Positions 33,904 through 42,309 of a DNA stretch of 64,000 bases are shown one piece after another (the first letter of the stretch is position 1; every line of letters begins with the position of its first letter). Source of the stretch: UBA10205 sp035289625 (GTDB taxonomy: Archaea > Iainarchaeota > Iainarchaeia > Iainarchaeales > Iainarchaeaceae); assembly GCA_035289625.1 (NCBI GenBank), contig DATDWP010000016.1, positions 1 through 64,000 of the forward strand, given 5' to 3'. The notes beneath the pieces were generated by a model. That model made no database searches, was not told the origin of the DNA, and saw only the letters and a list, made by a program, of their open reading frames with translations. The translations under genes and the position numbers were made by a program.

Positions 33904-34611
33904 ATGCGCTTTTGGGAACTTGATTTTTTGCGCGGGATTGCAATCTGCATGATGGTGCTATTTCACCTTCTATGGGATTTCAATTACTTTGGGATTATTT
34001 CCATTGAGCTCTACTCCGGGGCTTGGGGGCTTTTCCAAAAAGCCACCGCAGCACTATTCCTTCTTCTTCTCGGTATTTTGCTAACAATTGGGCATGATAA
34101 AAGCCCTTCAACTTATGCAAAGAGGTTTTTTTACCGCGCGGTGCAGATCTTCTGCCTCGGGATACTTCTAAGCCTTGCAACTTACATCTTCTATCCTTCC
34201 TCAATGATCTATTTCGGGATATTGCACCTAATCGGCGTCTCAATATTTCTTTCAATCTTTTTTGTGCAAAATCCAAAATTATCCCTTGCAATGGGGGCAA
34301 TAGCAATTGTGCTGCCGCGCATATTTGATTTGCAAAAATTTGAAATTGAGCAGCTTTTCTGGGCAGGGTTCGCTTCACCTGCTAGTTCGCTTGATTTTTT
34401 CCCACTACTGCCATGGGTCGGAGTTGTACTAATCGGGATTTTTGTTGGGAAAATTTTGTATGGAAAGGAAAATAGGAAATTTAAAATCGAAAAACCAAAA
34501 GTACGTGCAATTGGGTTTTTAGAATTTTTAGGAAGGCACTCACTTCTTATTTATTTTGCGCATCAACTTGTCCTCTTTCCACTTGCAATGGGAATTTCGT
34601 ATTTATTGTGA
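33904..34611 (+). CDS. DUF1624 (heparan-alpha-glucosaminide N-acetyltransferase-like) membrane protein
   Basis: 235 residues, about seven helices. FWELDFLRGIAICMMVLFHLLWDFNYFG carries the family's RG...H motif; FFYRAVQIF, YFGILHLIGVS and LPWVGVVLIGIFVG follow, and LGRHSLLIYFAHQ is the closing signature. Probably an integral acyltransferase modifying extracellular glycans; substrate unknown. Convergent with the 74-aa gene. Confidence 0.82.
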   Translation: MRFWELDFLRGIAICMMVLFHLLWDFNYFGIISIELYSGAWGLFQKATAALFLLLLGILLTIGHDKSPSTYAKRFFYRAVQIFCLGILLSLATYIFYPSSMIYFGILHLIGVSIFLSIFFVQNPKLSLAMGAIAIVLPRIFDLQKFEIEQLFWAGFASPASSLDFFPLLPWVGVVLIGIFVGKILYGKENRKFKIEKPKVRAIGFLEFLGRHSLLIYFAHQLVLFPLAMGISYLL

Positions 34612-34619
34612 GAAAATAA

Positions 34620-34844
34620 TTATTCTTGCCCTTTAATGCGCTTTATTGCCCTGCCAATAAAACCGGTGGTGTGACGTTTTTGTACCCTTTCTAATTTGTC
34701 TGATCTCTTCTTACGTATTTTCAGTGGCCAATTTCTAGCAGCTTCAGGCTTATATGTATCTAATACCCGATGTTCAAGTTTTTCAAGCTTTCTCTTACTC
34801 CAGCCCTCTAAGGCCGTTCCAATCTTTCTTCTGATTGCTCCCAT
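34620..34844 (-). CDS. small basic protein, 74 aa (MGxIRR group)
   Basis: Not recognised. Begins MGAIRRKIGTALEGWSKRKL, Arg/Lys-rich throughout, ending FIGRAIKRIKGQE. TTTTTATATTT at 34866-34876 is ~27 nt upstream. Third member of the group with 21791 and 26055; amphipathic basic helices suggest membrane-surface or nucleic-acid binding. Confidence 0.6.
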   Translation of the reverse strand: MGAIRRKIGTALEGWSKRKLEKLEHRVLDTYKPEAARNWPLKIRKKRSDKLERVQKRHTTGFIGRAIKRIKGQE

Positions 34845-34908
34845 GGTTAGAATAGGCCACTGGCATTTTTATATTTTTGTATTGGCCAAAAGGGCAGATG
34901 CAAAAAAA

Positions 34909-36288
34909 TTAGAATTTAGAATGTGACCTGGGGTGCGGTCTTCTTTTCGGGTCCCAATTTCTACTATGTGGCCTTGTGCCCCCGGAGCGCCCGGGAGAAC
35001 TAATGTCGCGGTAATCTGAATTCGAGAGGCCCTCTGAACTACTATTCCAAGATCTTTGGGGGCGTGAGTGTTCTCTGTTGCCCTGGTGCGAACCAGGCCT
35101 ATTATATGAGTGCGAAGAATGGGGCCTGTGCCCTGGAGAGTTGTGCCTGCGCTCTTTTCGCTCAAGTTGGACAATTTCAACAACAGGGGTTTGCTCGTGG
35201 CGCACATTTATTGCGCTATTGCGCAAAACAGAGCGAAAATTCAAATGGTCCTGGTGTGAGAGCAAAGATATTGCATGGCCGTTCTTTCCTGCCCTTGCTG
35301 TTCTTCCGATCCTGTGAATATATTCTTCAGAGGTTGGGGGGACATCGTAATTGTACACATAAAATACCCCTGAAATATCAAGCCCTCTTGCTGCAACATC
35401 GGTTGCCACCAAAACATCTATGTGCTCGCGCTTTAGTGATTCTAGTGCCCTCATGCGCCTGCTCTGGGTAAGACCGCCATGTATTGGCATTGCCTGGATG
35501 CCGTGCTTTTTCAAATTCCTTGCAACAACATCAACTTCGCTTCGTGTGCGACAAAATACTAATGAGAGGCCGAAGGAATTTTTCTTAATTAAATGCAAAA
35601 GCACTGAGAATTTTTCAGCCGGCGAAACATCATAGTACATTTGGTCAAGAAGTGCTGGGTCAACATATGCTTCTGTTTGCAGGGTCACCGGGGAATTCAT
35701 GTATTTTGCAACAAGTTTGTCAACATCTTTTGTATAAGTTGCGCTGAATAGAAGTGTTTGCCTTTTTTGCGGGACTGATCTTATTATGTGCTCAACATCC
35801 TCATAAAAACCCATGTCGCACATTCTATCTGTTTCATCCAGGACAAAAAATTTTACGCTATCAAGTTTTAGCGATCTTGAGCGCATGTGGTCTAGAATTC
35901 TCCCAGGCGTCCCTACAACAACTTCTGCGGTTTGCAAATGCTGCTTTTGGGGATTGATATTAACCCCGCCATATATCGGGGTGATTTTAATATCGGTGTA
36001 TTTTGCAAAAGATTTTAGAGAATCGGAAACCTGTACGCAAAGCTCGCGCGTTGGTGTTAAAATGAGGGCCTGGATGCCTTTTTTGGGGATTATTTTTTCA
36101 AGAATTGGAAGTCCAAAAGCCGCGGTTTTGCCAGAGCCGGTGCTTGATTGGCCGATTACATCATTTCCTTTCTGTACGTGGGGAATGCTTTTTTGCTGTA
36201 TTTCAGTTAGAGTTGTAAAACCCATTTCCGAAATAGCTCGTAAAAGCCGCTCGTCTAGTTTTATTTCCTTTAGGTCCATATTATACAT
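34909..36288 (-). CDS. DEAD-box RNA helicase (DETD variant)
   Basis: 459 residues. Q motif FTTLTEIQQKSIP, motif I SSTGSGKT, Ia PTREL, Ib TPGR, motif II at 151-154 reads DETD instead of DEAD, III SAT, then helicase C-domain with VATDVAARGLDISG and HRIGRTARAG. The last ~85 residues are a low-complexity tail rich in Arg, Ser, His, Pro and Gly, typical of RNA-binding tails of helicases. ATP-dependent RNA remodelling, perhaps ribosome assembly. TTTAAAAA at 36308-36315 fits ATG 36288. Confidence 0.93.
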   Translation of the reverse strand: MYNMDLKEIKLDERLLRAISEMGFTTLTEIQQKSIPHVQKGNDVIGQSSTGSGKTAAFGLPILEKIIPKKGIQALILTPTRELCVQVSDSLKSFAKYTDIKITPIYGGVNINPQKQHLQTAEVVVGTPGRILDHMRSRSLKLDSVKFFVLDETDRMCDMGFYEDVEHIIRSVPQKRQTLLFSATYTKDVDKLVAKYMNSPVTLQTEAYVDPALLDQMYYDVSPAEKFSVLLHLIKKNSFGLSLVFCRTRSEVDVVARNLKKHGIQAMPIHGGLTQSRRMRALESLKREHIDVLVATDVAARGLDISGVFYVYNYDVPPTSEEYIHRIGRTARAGKNGHAISLLSHQDHLNFRSVLRNSAINVRHEQTPVVEIVQLERKERRHNSPGHRPHSSHSYNRPGSHQGNREHSRPQRSWNSSSEGLSNSDYRDISSPGRSGGTRPHSRNWDPKRRPHPRSHSKF

Positions 36289-36393
36289 ATACTACCCATA
36301 AAGACCCTTTAAAAAGCTATAAGAACCCCCTTTGCGGCCCTTATAACCCTCTTATTCTGCCCAAGGGATTCGTTTGTGATTTTCTCGGTTAAG

Positions 36394-36415
36394 CCAGTTC
36401 TAAGAAAAAGTGCTT
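36394..36415. repeat. 22-nt 3'-end repeat, copy 2
   Basis: Same string as 2078-2099 with one mismatch, 40 nt downstream of the ATP-cone gene on the minus strand. See copy 1. Confidence 0.4.
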
Positions 36416-36454
36416 TTATTCACTAAATAAACATCAGTCTTTTGCCTTTCAAAT

Positions 36455-36760
36455 TTATGAAAGGTCCAAATGAGTCGAGTACATAAATGCCGCATCCTCA
36501 TTTTGCTTTTTTAGAGCGGCGTGCACTAGTATTGAAAGATGTGATGAGGAGATATTTTGCGTGGAATTTTTTAGAAGAGCCGCCTTGACTTCGGTTAGGG
36601 CTTTTTGGGCAATCTGTTCGGATTTTTTTTCGCCAAGATGGCAATTGAGACAGGCTGAATAGGCACTTGCATAGATTTTTTTTTCATCAAATTCTTCCAT
36701 ATGGCCCTGCCTTTTAACAGTAAATATTTTTGTAATTTTTGCTTTTGTTTTTTTAGCCAA
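36455..36760 (-). CDS. stand-alone ATP-cone protein
   Basis: 101 residues that are almost wholly one ATP-cone: VKRQGHMEEFDEKKIYASAY at the start and DAAFMYSTHLDLS at the end. ATP-cones bind ATP/dATP and usually sit at the N-terminus of ribonucleotide reductases or after the zinc ribbon of NrdR; here there is no zinc ribbon (short basic head MAKKTKAKITK instead). Overlaps the CcdA-like gene by 8 nt, so it is the last gene of that operon. Could regulate NrdJ in trans or act as a repressor-like relic (inference). Confidence 0.78.
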   Translation of the reverse strand: MAKKTKAKITKIFTVKRQGHMEEFDEKKIYASAYSACLNCHLGEKKSEQIAQKALTEVKAALLKNSTQNISSSHLSILVHAALKKQNEDAAFMYSTHLDLS

Positions 36761-37466
36761 TGTTTATCACCCCATTTGCAATAAGTATTAGTGCCCAGCC
36801 TAAAACAACCAATAAGAGTCCGACTGCAAGGCGCATATAGCCCCTATTGTCCTGCTTCCAGCGCTTAATGTCCTGCACTTTTGCAACCCCGAAATATACT
36901 ATGAAAAGTATTACGAGCAGCGGGAGGACGAATATGAAATTGTATAAGATCAACAAAAGAAAAGCGGTGAAATCAAAATTTTGCGACAGTAGTGTAATTA
37001 TTGCAAGGTATGGGGCCCCAGTGCATGGCAATTCAACCGCTGCAACAAATGCGCCCAAAAACATAACTCCGGGAATTGTCAAATTTTTTGAAAGATCATC
37101 TATTTTCTTTGCATATTCCGGCGGGATTGCTAATGAAAAACCCCTCCCATACCAATAGAAGTCCTTAATTTCAATAAGCCCAGCGCCAATTACAAGCATT
37201 GCAACTGCAATTGAGACGTATTCTGCAACAACTATTGGGACCTGCACGAAAAAATATGTAAGCCCAAGGCCTGCAACAATATAGGTTATGAAAACCGCGC
37301 CAATGTATGCTAGGCCAAATTTTAAAAGTGCCTTTTTGGTTCTCGCCCCGGTAATTACAGTAGAAATTAGCAGTACCAAAACCCCTATTGCGCACGGGTT
37401 TATAGAATCAATTGCAGCGGTGATAACTACAGTTCCAATCGTTGGCAAAATTGCTTCAACTGCCAT
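36753..37466 (-). CDS. ccdA: CcdA/DsbD-like transmembrane thiol-electron transporter
   Basis: About 237 residues from ATG 37466, six helices. The redox Cys pair is in helix contexts INPCAIG and VELPCTGAP, as in CcdA/DsbD core domains that carry electrons from cytoplasmic thioredoxin across the membrane. An in-frame TTG at 37490 is less likely. Overlaps the end of the His-rich gene upstream by 11 nt and the ATP-cone gene downstream by 8 nt: tight operon. Confidence 0.88.
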   Translation of the reverse strand: MAVEAILPTIGTVVITAAIDSINPCAIGVLVLLISTVITGARTKKALLKFGLAYIGAVFITYIVAGLGLTYFFVQVPIVVAEYVSIAVAMLVIGAGLIEIKDFYWYGRGFSLAIPPEYAKKIDDLSKNLTIPGVMFLGAFVAAVELPCTGAPYLAIITLLSQNFDFTAFLLLILYNFIFVLPLLVILFIVYFGVAKVQDIKRWKQDNRGYMRLAVGLLLVVLGWALILIANGVINIG

Positions 37467-38160
37467 TTGGCGCACCTTCTTTTGAATCAAAAACTATTTG
37501 GATAAAATCTCCCGGAGGGATTTGCGAATAGGGCGCAAGAACATGATCTTCAAATTTTTCATTTTTCTGCCCATTAACATAGAGCTGCACTTTTGCCGGC
37601 AGGCCATTACATAAATCCCCATTTTTCTTATCTAAAATAGAGCCATCTTCAAGAACAACTGCAATGCGATCGCTATCAAAATAGCCTCCAATTACTTCAA
37701 AATAGTGACCTAGCGAGACATCATGCAGGTCCATTACAGTGCCCTCTACATGGATCCTATAATCGTTGTGGTGGTGAAGAAGGTTTGTCCCGATTTTTCC
37801 ATCAATGCCTTTTGATTGTTCAAGTACGAGTTTTTCGCCGCACATCCACACTTCATAATCGGCATGCCAATGAACCGGGCCGCCGGTTACAGAATCTAAA
37901 TTTTTTTGCACCGTTGCCCCCACAAGATAGAGGGTTGAGAGGGAAATTGAAAGGACAATTATTATGAAAGCTATGTGTTTGTGGGTTTCGGATAATTTGG
38001 AAAGGAAAATGATTGAGAGAATTACAACGATTATAGTGATTGCAAAACCAACCCCTAGGAAGAAGAGAGAATTATTTTCATGCCCTAAAGATCCGTTTTC
38101 ATGGGAGAGTACAATCCCCGCAAAAATAAGGATTGCAAATAAGAGCAGGGCTTTTTTCAT
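37456..38160 (-). CDS. membrane-anchored His-rich extracytoplasmic protein
   Basis: 234 residues. Hydrophobic start (LLLFAILIFAGIVLS), helices at ~30-50 and ~62-82, then an outside domain with VHWHADYEVWMCGEKL, NLLHHHNDYRIHVEG and a Cys in GDLCNGLP. Many His plus two Cys suggest metal or haem/copper handling. Coupled to CcdA, so it may be a redox partner receiving electrons (inference). Family not named with certainty. Confidence 0.65.
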   Translation of the reverse strand: MKKALLLFAILIFAGIVLSHENGSLGHENNSLFFLGVGFAITIIVVILSIIFLSKLSETHKHIAFIIIVLSISLSTLYLVGATVQKNLDSVTGGPVHWHADYEVWMCGEKLVLEQSKGIDGKIGTNLLHHHNDYRIHVEGTVMDLHDVSLGHYFEVIGGYFDSDRIAVVLEDGSILDKKNGDLCNGLPAKVQLYVNGQKNEKFEDHVLAPYSQIPPGDFIQIVFDSKEGAPNGS

Positions 38161-38172
38161 AAAATTCCTCTT

Positions 38173-38259
38173 TTAACAAAATTCGCACACTTGCGCTTCT
38201 TCTTTCTGTTTGCTCTTCTGCTGTTTTGTATTCTTTGTATTCTTTTGTGTTGAGGGCAT
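38173..38259 (-). CDS. micro-ORF with C-terminal CxxC, 28 aa
   Basis: Starts MPSTQKNTKNTKQQKSKQKE and ends VCEFC. It terminates 12 nt before the ATG of the CcdA operon, and the intervening AAGAGGAATTTT contains a possible ribosome site. The Lys/Gln-rich head is low complexity. A leader peptide or tiny redox protein at the head of the CcdA operon; also possible as plain leader sequence. Confidence 0.35.
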   Translation of the reverse strand: MPSTQKNTKNTKQQKSKQKEEAQVCEFC

Positions 38260-38330
38260 TTTTTAGTCTCCCAAAGAGTCTTGCATTTGGATAATAAAAG
38301 CTTTATTCCTATTTAAATCAGTGTGGTTGT

Positions 38331-38645
38331 ATGAAAGTAATTGCAATTGTAACTGATATTTTTTTCAAGGCAAAAATAGCGGAAGTTGCAAATTCACTGG
38401 GAGTAAAAGTGGAGTTTGCAAATAGTTTTGAAAGCTGCCGCGGGGCACAAAAAGTGATTGTTGATCTTGAAAAATTCGGGACTTTAGGAATTGAAGAGCT
38501 AAAAAAGAGTGACGCGCAAATTGTAGTTATTGGGTATTTTTCACATGTTAAAAAAGAGTTAGCAGAGCTAGCCAAAAGAAGTGGCTGCGATATTATAGTG
38601 CCAAAATCTGAATTTAGTAAAAAATTGCCACAGCTCTTAGCGTGA
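38331..38645 (+). CDS. receiver-like (CheY-fold) small protein, function unknown
   Basis: 104 residues with alternating strands and helices: KVIAIVTDIFFKAKIAEVAN, QKVIVDLEKFG, QIVVIGYFSHVKKELAELAK, CDIIVPKSEFSKKLPQLL. The layout matches response-regulator receiver folds lacking the usual phosphoacceptor arrangement; similar orphan proteins occur in bacteria and archaea. Stand-alone; role unknown. Confidence 0.6.
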   Translation: MKVIAIVTDIFFKAKIAEVANSLGVKVEFANSFESCRGAQKVIVDLEKFGTLGIEELKKSDAQIVVIGYFSHVKKELAELAKRSGCDIIVPKSEFSKKLPQLLA

Positions 38646-38724
38646 GTCAAAAAATTAAATCTTTAAACACCGGCCTAAACCTTTCAGGTGTATTTTTATA
38701 AACTAAGTCAACCACTTTTTTGTT

Positions 38725-39672
38725 ATGGATATATTCCTGCTGCTTCTAACCGCTCTTGGCCTTATGGTCTTTGAAGTGATTACTTCGATTGATAATGCGG
38801 TAATCAATGCCGATGTGCTGCGCACAATGTCAAAGAGGGCGCGCAAGTGGTTTTTGCTCTGGGGCCTTTTGATCGCGGTTTTTTTGGTGCGGGGTGTTTT
38901 GCCATTTCTTATAATCTGGCTGGCAAACCCCTCACTTGGCCCAGTTGAAGCTATCACTGCAACATTTAGTTCAGACCCTTTGGTAGCAGAATCTATGGAA
39001 AAATCAAAACCGGTTCTGCTGGTTGGCGGCGGAGTGTTTTTGCTCTTCCTCTTTTTCCACTGGCTCTTTATTGAACCGAAAAATTATGGGCTGCGGGGCG
39101 AGAGGCGGATCCACCAAGATTATGGGATTTGGTTTTATGCGATAATTTCAGTTCTTTTAAGCCTTGTTGTCTGGCTTGCAATAGAAAAAGACCCCATAAT
39201 GGCATTCGGGGCAGTTGTTGGCTCTACTGCCTTTTTCATAACCCATGGATTTAAGGAAAATGCAGCAGAGCAGGAGAGGCGCATGATGCATAGCGGAAAT
39301 GGGATGACGGATTTTAGCAAGATCCTATATTTGGAAGTAATCGACGCTACATTTTCAATTGACGGAGTAATAGGGGCATTTGCATTCACCATGTCTGTAC
39401 CGCTAATATTAATCGGGAACGGGCTCGGGGCAGTTGTTGTAAGGGAATTAACAATCCACAATATTGAGAAAGTGAAAAAATATAAATACCTAAAGAACGG
39501 GGCAATGTATTCAATACTCTTCCTGGGGGCAATAATGGTTCTTGATAGCTTTGGAGTGCACATACCGCAATACGTCTCACCGCTGATAACATTTTCATCA
39601 ATTGCATACTTTTTCTACAAGTCAAAAAAAGAGCTTGGGCAAGAGAATGCGGGCAAAGATAGAGGCAATTAA
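38725..39672 (+). CDS. TerC-like/DUF475 integral membrane protein
   Basis: 315 residues, about eight to nine helices. FEVITSIDNAVINADVL and YLEVIDATFSIDGVIGAFAF are the duplicated acidic helices of the TerC superfamily (Asp/Asn-Asp in the membrane), which is implicated in metal-ion (Mn2+) export and tellurite resistance. Members of the DUF475 branch have this length. TTTTTATAAAC at 38694-38704 is ~26 nt before the ATG. Confidence 0.85.
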   Translation: MDIFLLLLTALGLMVFEVITSIDNAVINADVLRTMSKRARKWFLLWGLLIAVFLVRGVLPFLIIWLANPSLGPVEAITATFSSDPLVAESMEKSKPVLLVGGGVFLLFLFFHWLFIEPKNYGLRGERRIHQDYGIWFYAIISVLLSLVVWLAIEKDPIMAFGAVVGSTAFFITHGFKENAAEQERRMMHSGNGMTDFSKILYLEVIDATFSIDGVIGAFAFTMSVPLILIGNGLGAVVVRELTIHNIEKVKKYKYLKNGAMYSILFLGAIMVLDSFGVHIPQYVSPLITFSSIAYFFYKSKKELGQENAGKDRGN

Positions 39673-39769
39673 ATTTCCAAGTGGGGTAATTACAGAAATT
39701 CGCATCTTTTGCCAAAAAAACGGGTTATAATTATAAATTACAAAGGGTTTTCTTTGTAGGGTCAATATA

Positions 39770-40990
39770 ATGGCAAGCGTAATAGAGCTTTTTTTCTTTG
39801 TCGCAGCAATAATATTTGCGGGGTTTTTTGGGAACCTTTTTTTCAAGCGCACCCGCTTTTCAGATTTCGTGCTGCTTATGTTCCTCGGGCTTTTGATAGG
39901 CCCGGTATTTAACCTCCTTGGGCCGGATGCAGGATTATTCCTAAAAGGGATTACACCATTCTTTGCGTCCCTTGCCCTCATGATCCTACTCTTTGAAGGA
40001 GGGCTGCAACTAAACCTCTACCGCGTGCTGCGCGAACTTCCAAAGACTACGATCTTCACCCTGTTGGTGTTTGTATTAAGCGTTGCAGTAATCACGGCGA
40101 TCCTGCTCTTTTTTGGATGGAACCTGTTTTTTGCAATACTTGTAGGATGCATACTTGGAGGGACTAGCGCTGAAATAATAATACCGCTTGTAAACAGCAC
40201 CTCGGTGAGTTCGGAGACAAAAACATTCCTAACACTCGAATCGGCAATAACCGATGCGCTCTGTGTAATTGCGGTTATTACAATGGGGCAGGTTATCCTT
40301 GCCCAGACAGTGAATGTGCAAGTAGTCTTGCAGAGCCTCTTTTCTGCCTTTTCAATCTCTGCCGTGCTTGGGGGGATTTTCGGGGTATTCTGGATAGGGA
40401 TGCTGCGTGATTTTTCCGAAACCAAAAAATATGACTATGTGCTAACAGTGGCGCTGCTATTTTTACTATATGCAATTACCGAATATGCAAACGGGAATGG
40501 GGCATTCTCAGCGCTCGTATTCGGAATGGTTTTGGGGAATGCAAAAGAGATTGCCCAGATGCTGCGCATGAAGCCATCCGAACTTGATTCAACCCTCACT
40601 GCATTCCACACGGAGATATCATTTTTTGTGAGGACATTTTTCTTTGTTTATTTGGGGCTGATTTTTGATATAACCCAATTAACAGTTGAACTTGGGATAA
40701 TGTCATTCCTAATAGCGCTTGGAATATATGCGGCAAGAAGGTTCGGGTCGCGGGCAATTGTTCTCTGGAACAGCGGCTTTGCATCCGACCAAAAAGCAAT
40801 AACTGCGCTGATGGCACGCGGGCTTGCAGCTGCCGTCCTTGCAACCTACCCTGTAACTATAGGAATAATTGACGCTAATTTGGAAATGGTTGTACAGGTC
40901 GCGTTCATGGTTATCCTTTTTACTAACATTATGACAACAGTTGGGCTTTTTGATTTTGAAAAGAGCAAGGCTGCAGGCCTGCAAGCATAG
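39770..40990 (+). CDS. cation:proton antiporter (CPA family)
   Basis: 406 residues, about 12 helices. FFASLALMILLFEGGLQLNL is the helix-4/5 region, GGTSAEIIIPLV and TLESAITDALCVIAVI give the ion-binding stretch (Asp in ITDAL), and the C-terminal core has VRTFFFVYLGLIFD and ARGLAAAVLATYPV. Exchanges Na+ or K+ for H+. No TrkA/RCK cytoplasmic domain. Separated by ~97 nt from the TerC-like gene, probably its own promoter. Confidence 0.9.
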   Translation: MASVIELFFFVAAIIFAGFFGNLFFKRTRFSDFVLLMFLGLLIGPVFNLLGPDAGLFLKGITPFFASLALMILLFEGGLQLNLYRVLRELPKTTIFTLLVFVLSVAVITAILLFFGWNLFFAILVGCILGGTSAEIIIPLVNSTSVSSETKTFLTLESAITDALCVIAVITMGQVILAQTVNVQVVLQSLFSAFSISAVLGGIFGVFWIGMLRDFSETKKYDYVLTVALLFLLYAITEYANGNGAFSALVFGMVLGNAKEIAQMLRMKPSELDSTLTAFHTEISFFVRTFFFVYLGLIFDITQLTVELGIMSFLIALGIYAARRFGSRAIVLWNSGFASDQKAITALMARGLAAAVLATYPVTIGIIDANLEMVVQVAFMVILFTNIMTTVGLFDFEKSKAAGLQA

Positions 40991-41275
40991 CAAGAATCTG
41001 ATAGGCCACACCTCAGGCTAGCCTTTAAATGCCATTAGAGCTGGCCAGCAGGAAAATCTTCATCCAATATTATGCTCTCGTTAGTTGTCAAAATGAGGCT
41101 CGAAGACGTCTTTTTGCCCCGGGGATTTTTTGGCCCTGCACAAAACTTTCGAAAAGCCTGAACTAAAACTCAATTTGGCAAAAACGGGAAATTCGAATTT
41201 AAAGGCAAATCTGATTTCTACAGAGCAGTGCAAAACCAAAACTTTAATTAGGTGAATAAACTCTTATTCTGCTGC

Positions 41276-42208
41276 ATGAAAACCAGTACTGTTGCACTTA
41301 TGCTTGTGGCATTCTTATCCATTTCAGGTTGCGTAAATGTGACTTATGATAAAGGCAATTCAACAGATTTCCAAGAGTGCGGTAACCTTATTTGCGAGGA
41401 CGGGGAAACAAAACTGACTTGTGCTACTGATTGTGTCCTTTGCTCTTCACCAGGTGGCTGTTCTGGCAATTCGTACAGTTCCCCAAATTCGTACAGTTCC
41501 CCAATAATTTCTTCCACAACCGTTAGTCCTTCAAACCCAGGTTTGGGGCAGATCTTCACTCTTTCCCTTACCGTGTCTGATGATCGCGGGATCAGATATG
41601 TTTTTTGGAACTCCTCAAAGCCTGTTTCTGTCCAAGGCAACCCGACTCTCTTGAAAGGGGATTTTTATGATTGCGCTTTCCAGCCAACCTGTTCAGTTTC
41701 ATTCAGGTTCAGTTCTGAAGAGCAAGGGCCGATACAATTCACTGTTTATGCGGATGATTCTGTCGGCAACGAATCCGCAAGATCTGACTTTGAGGTTATC
41801 GTACAGTCATTCAAAAGGACCTCCACTGCTGCTGTTTGCGGAAATAATATTTGCGATAGCGGTGAAACATCTAATAACTGTGCAGGCGACTGCCCAAGTG
41901 CACCTTGTTCTTCAGGCCCGGGATGCCAAGACCCAAATGATGATGTCACGTCCCCATTGTGCGGCAATAGCGCCTGTGAAACGGGCGAGGCTTTTGAAAC
42001 CTGCCCGCAGGACTGCCCTTTTGAAAACAATGACGATTCAAATGCCTGCACCACAAATTCAGACTGCGGCTACCGACAGGCCTGTGAGGGCGGGAGTTGC
42101 GTTTCAGTTGAATGCACCAACGATTCGCAATGCTCCGGATGCAGGAGATGTTCGGATAATACGTGCCGCTCATGCGGATATGGCCCGACTGGTTTATGTT
42201 ACTGCTGA
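41276..42208 (+). CDS. Cys-repeat lipoprotein with three CGNxxC modules
   Basis: 310 residues from ATG 41276 (in-frame GTG at 41252 rejected; AACTTTAATTAGG lies ~28 nt before 41276). Lipobox FLSISGCVN. Three copies of a four-Cys module of the form C-G-N-x2-C-x3-E-x4-C-x3-C (LICEDGET, NICDSGET, SACETGEA), a beta-sandwich PKD-like domain (SPSNPGLGQIFTLSLTVSDD), and a C-terminal Cys-rich tail ending CGYGPTGLCYC. Surface protein stabilised by disulfides; role unknown. Paralogue immediately downstream. Confidence 0.78.
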   Translation: MKTSTVALMLVAFLSISGCVNVTYDKGNSTDFQECGNLICEDGETKLTCATDCVLCSSPGGCSGNSYSSPNSYSSPIISSTTVSPSNPGLGQIFTLSLTVSDDRGIRYVFWNSSKPVSVQGNPTLLKGDFYDCAFQPTCSVSFRFSSEEQGPIQFTVYADDSVGNESARSDFEVIVQSFKRTSTAAVCGNNICDSGETSNNCAGDCPSAPCSSGPGCQDPNDDVTSPLCGNSACETGEAFETCPQDCPFENNDDSNACTTNSDCGYRQACEGGSCVSVECTNDSQCSGCRRCSDNTCRSCGYGPTGLCYC

Positions 42209-42309
42209 ACTGCATTTTGTGAATTTTCCAAAAACACAAGTTAACCCAGGACAACACAACCCCCTACACAAAACAAACCTTTAAGTATAACCTAATTCAA
42301 TATTTGGAA

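Noticed and set aside
41072..41161. 29-codon frame before the first Cys-repeat lipoprotein
   Set aside because: No TATA box at the expected distance and composition is not convincing.
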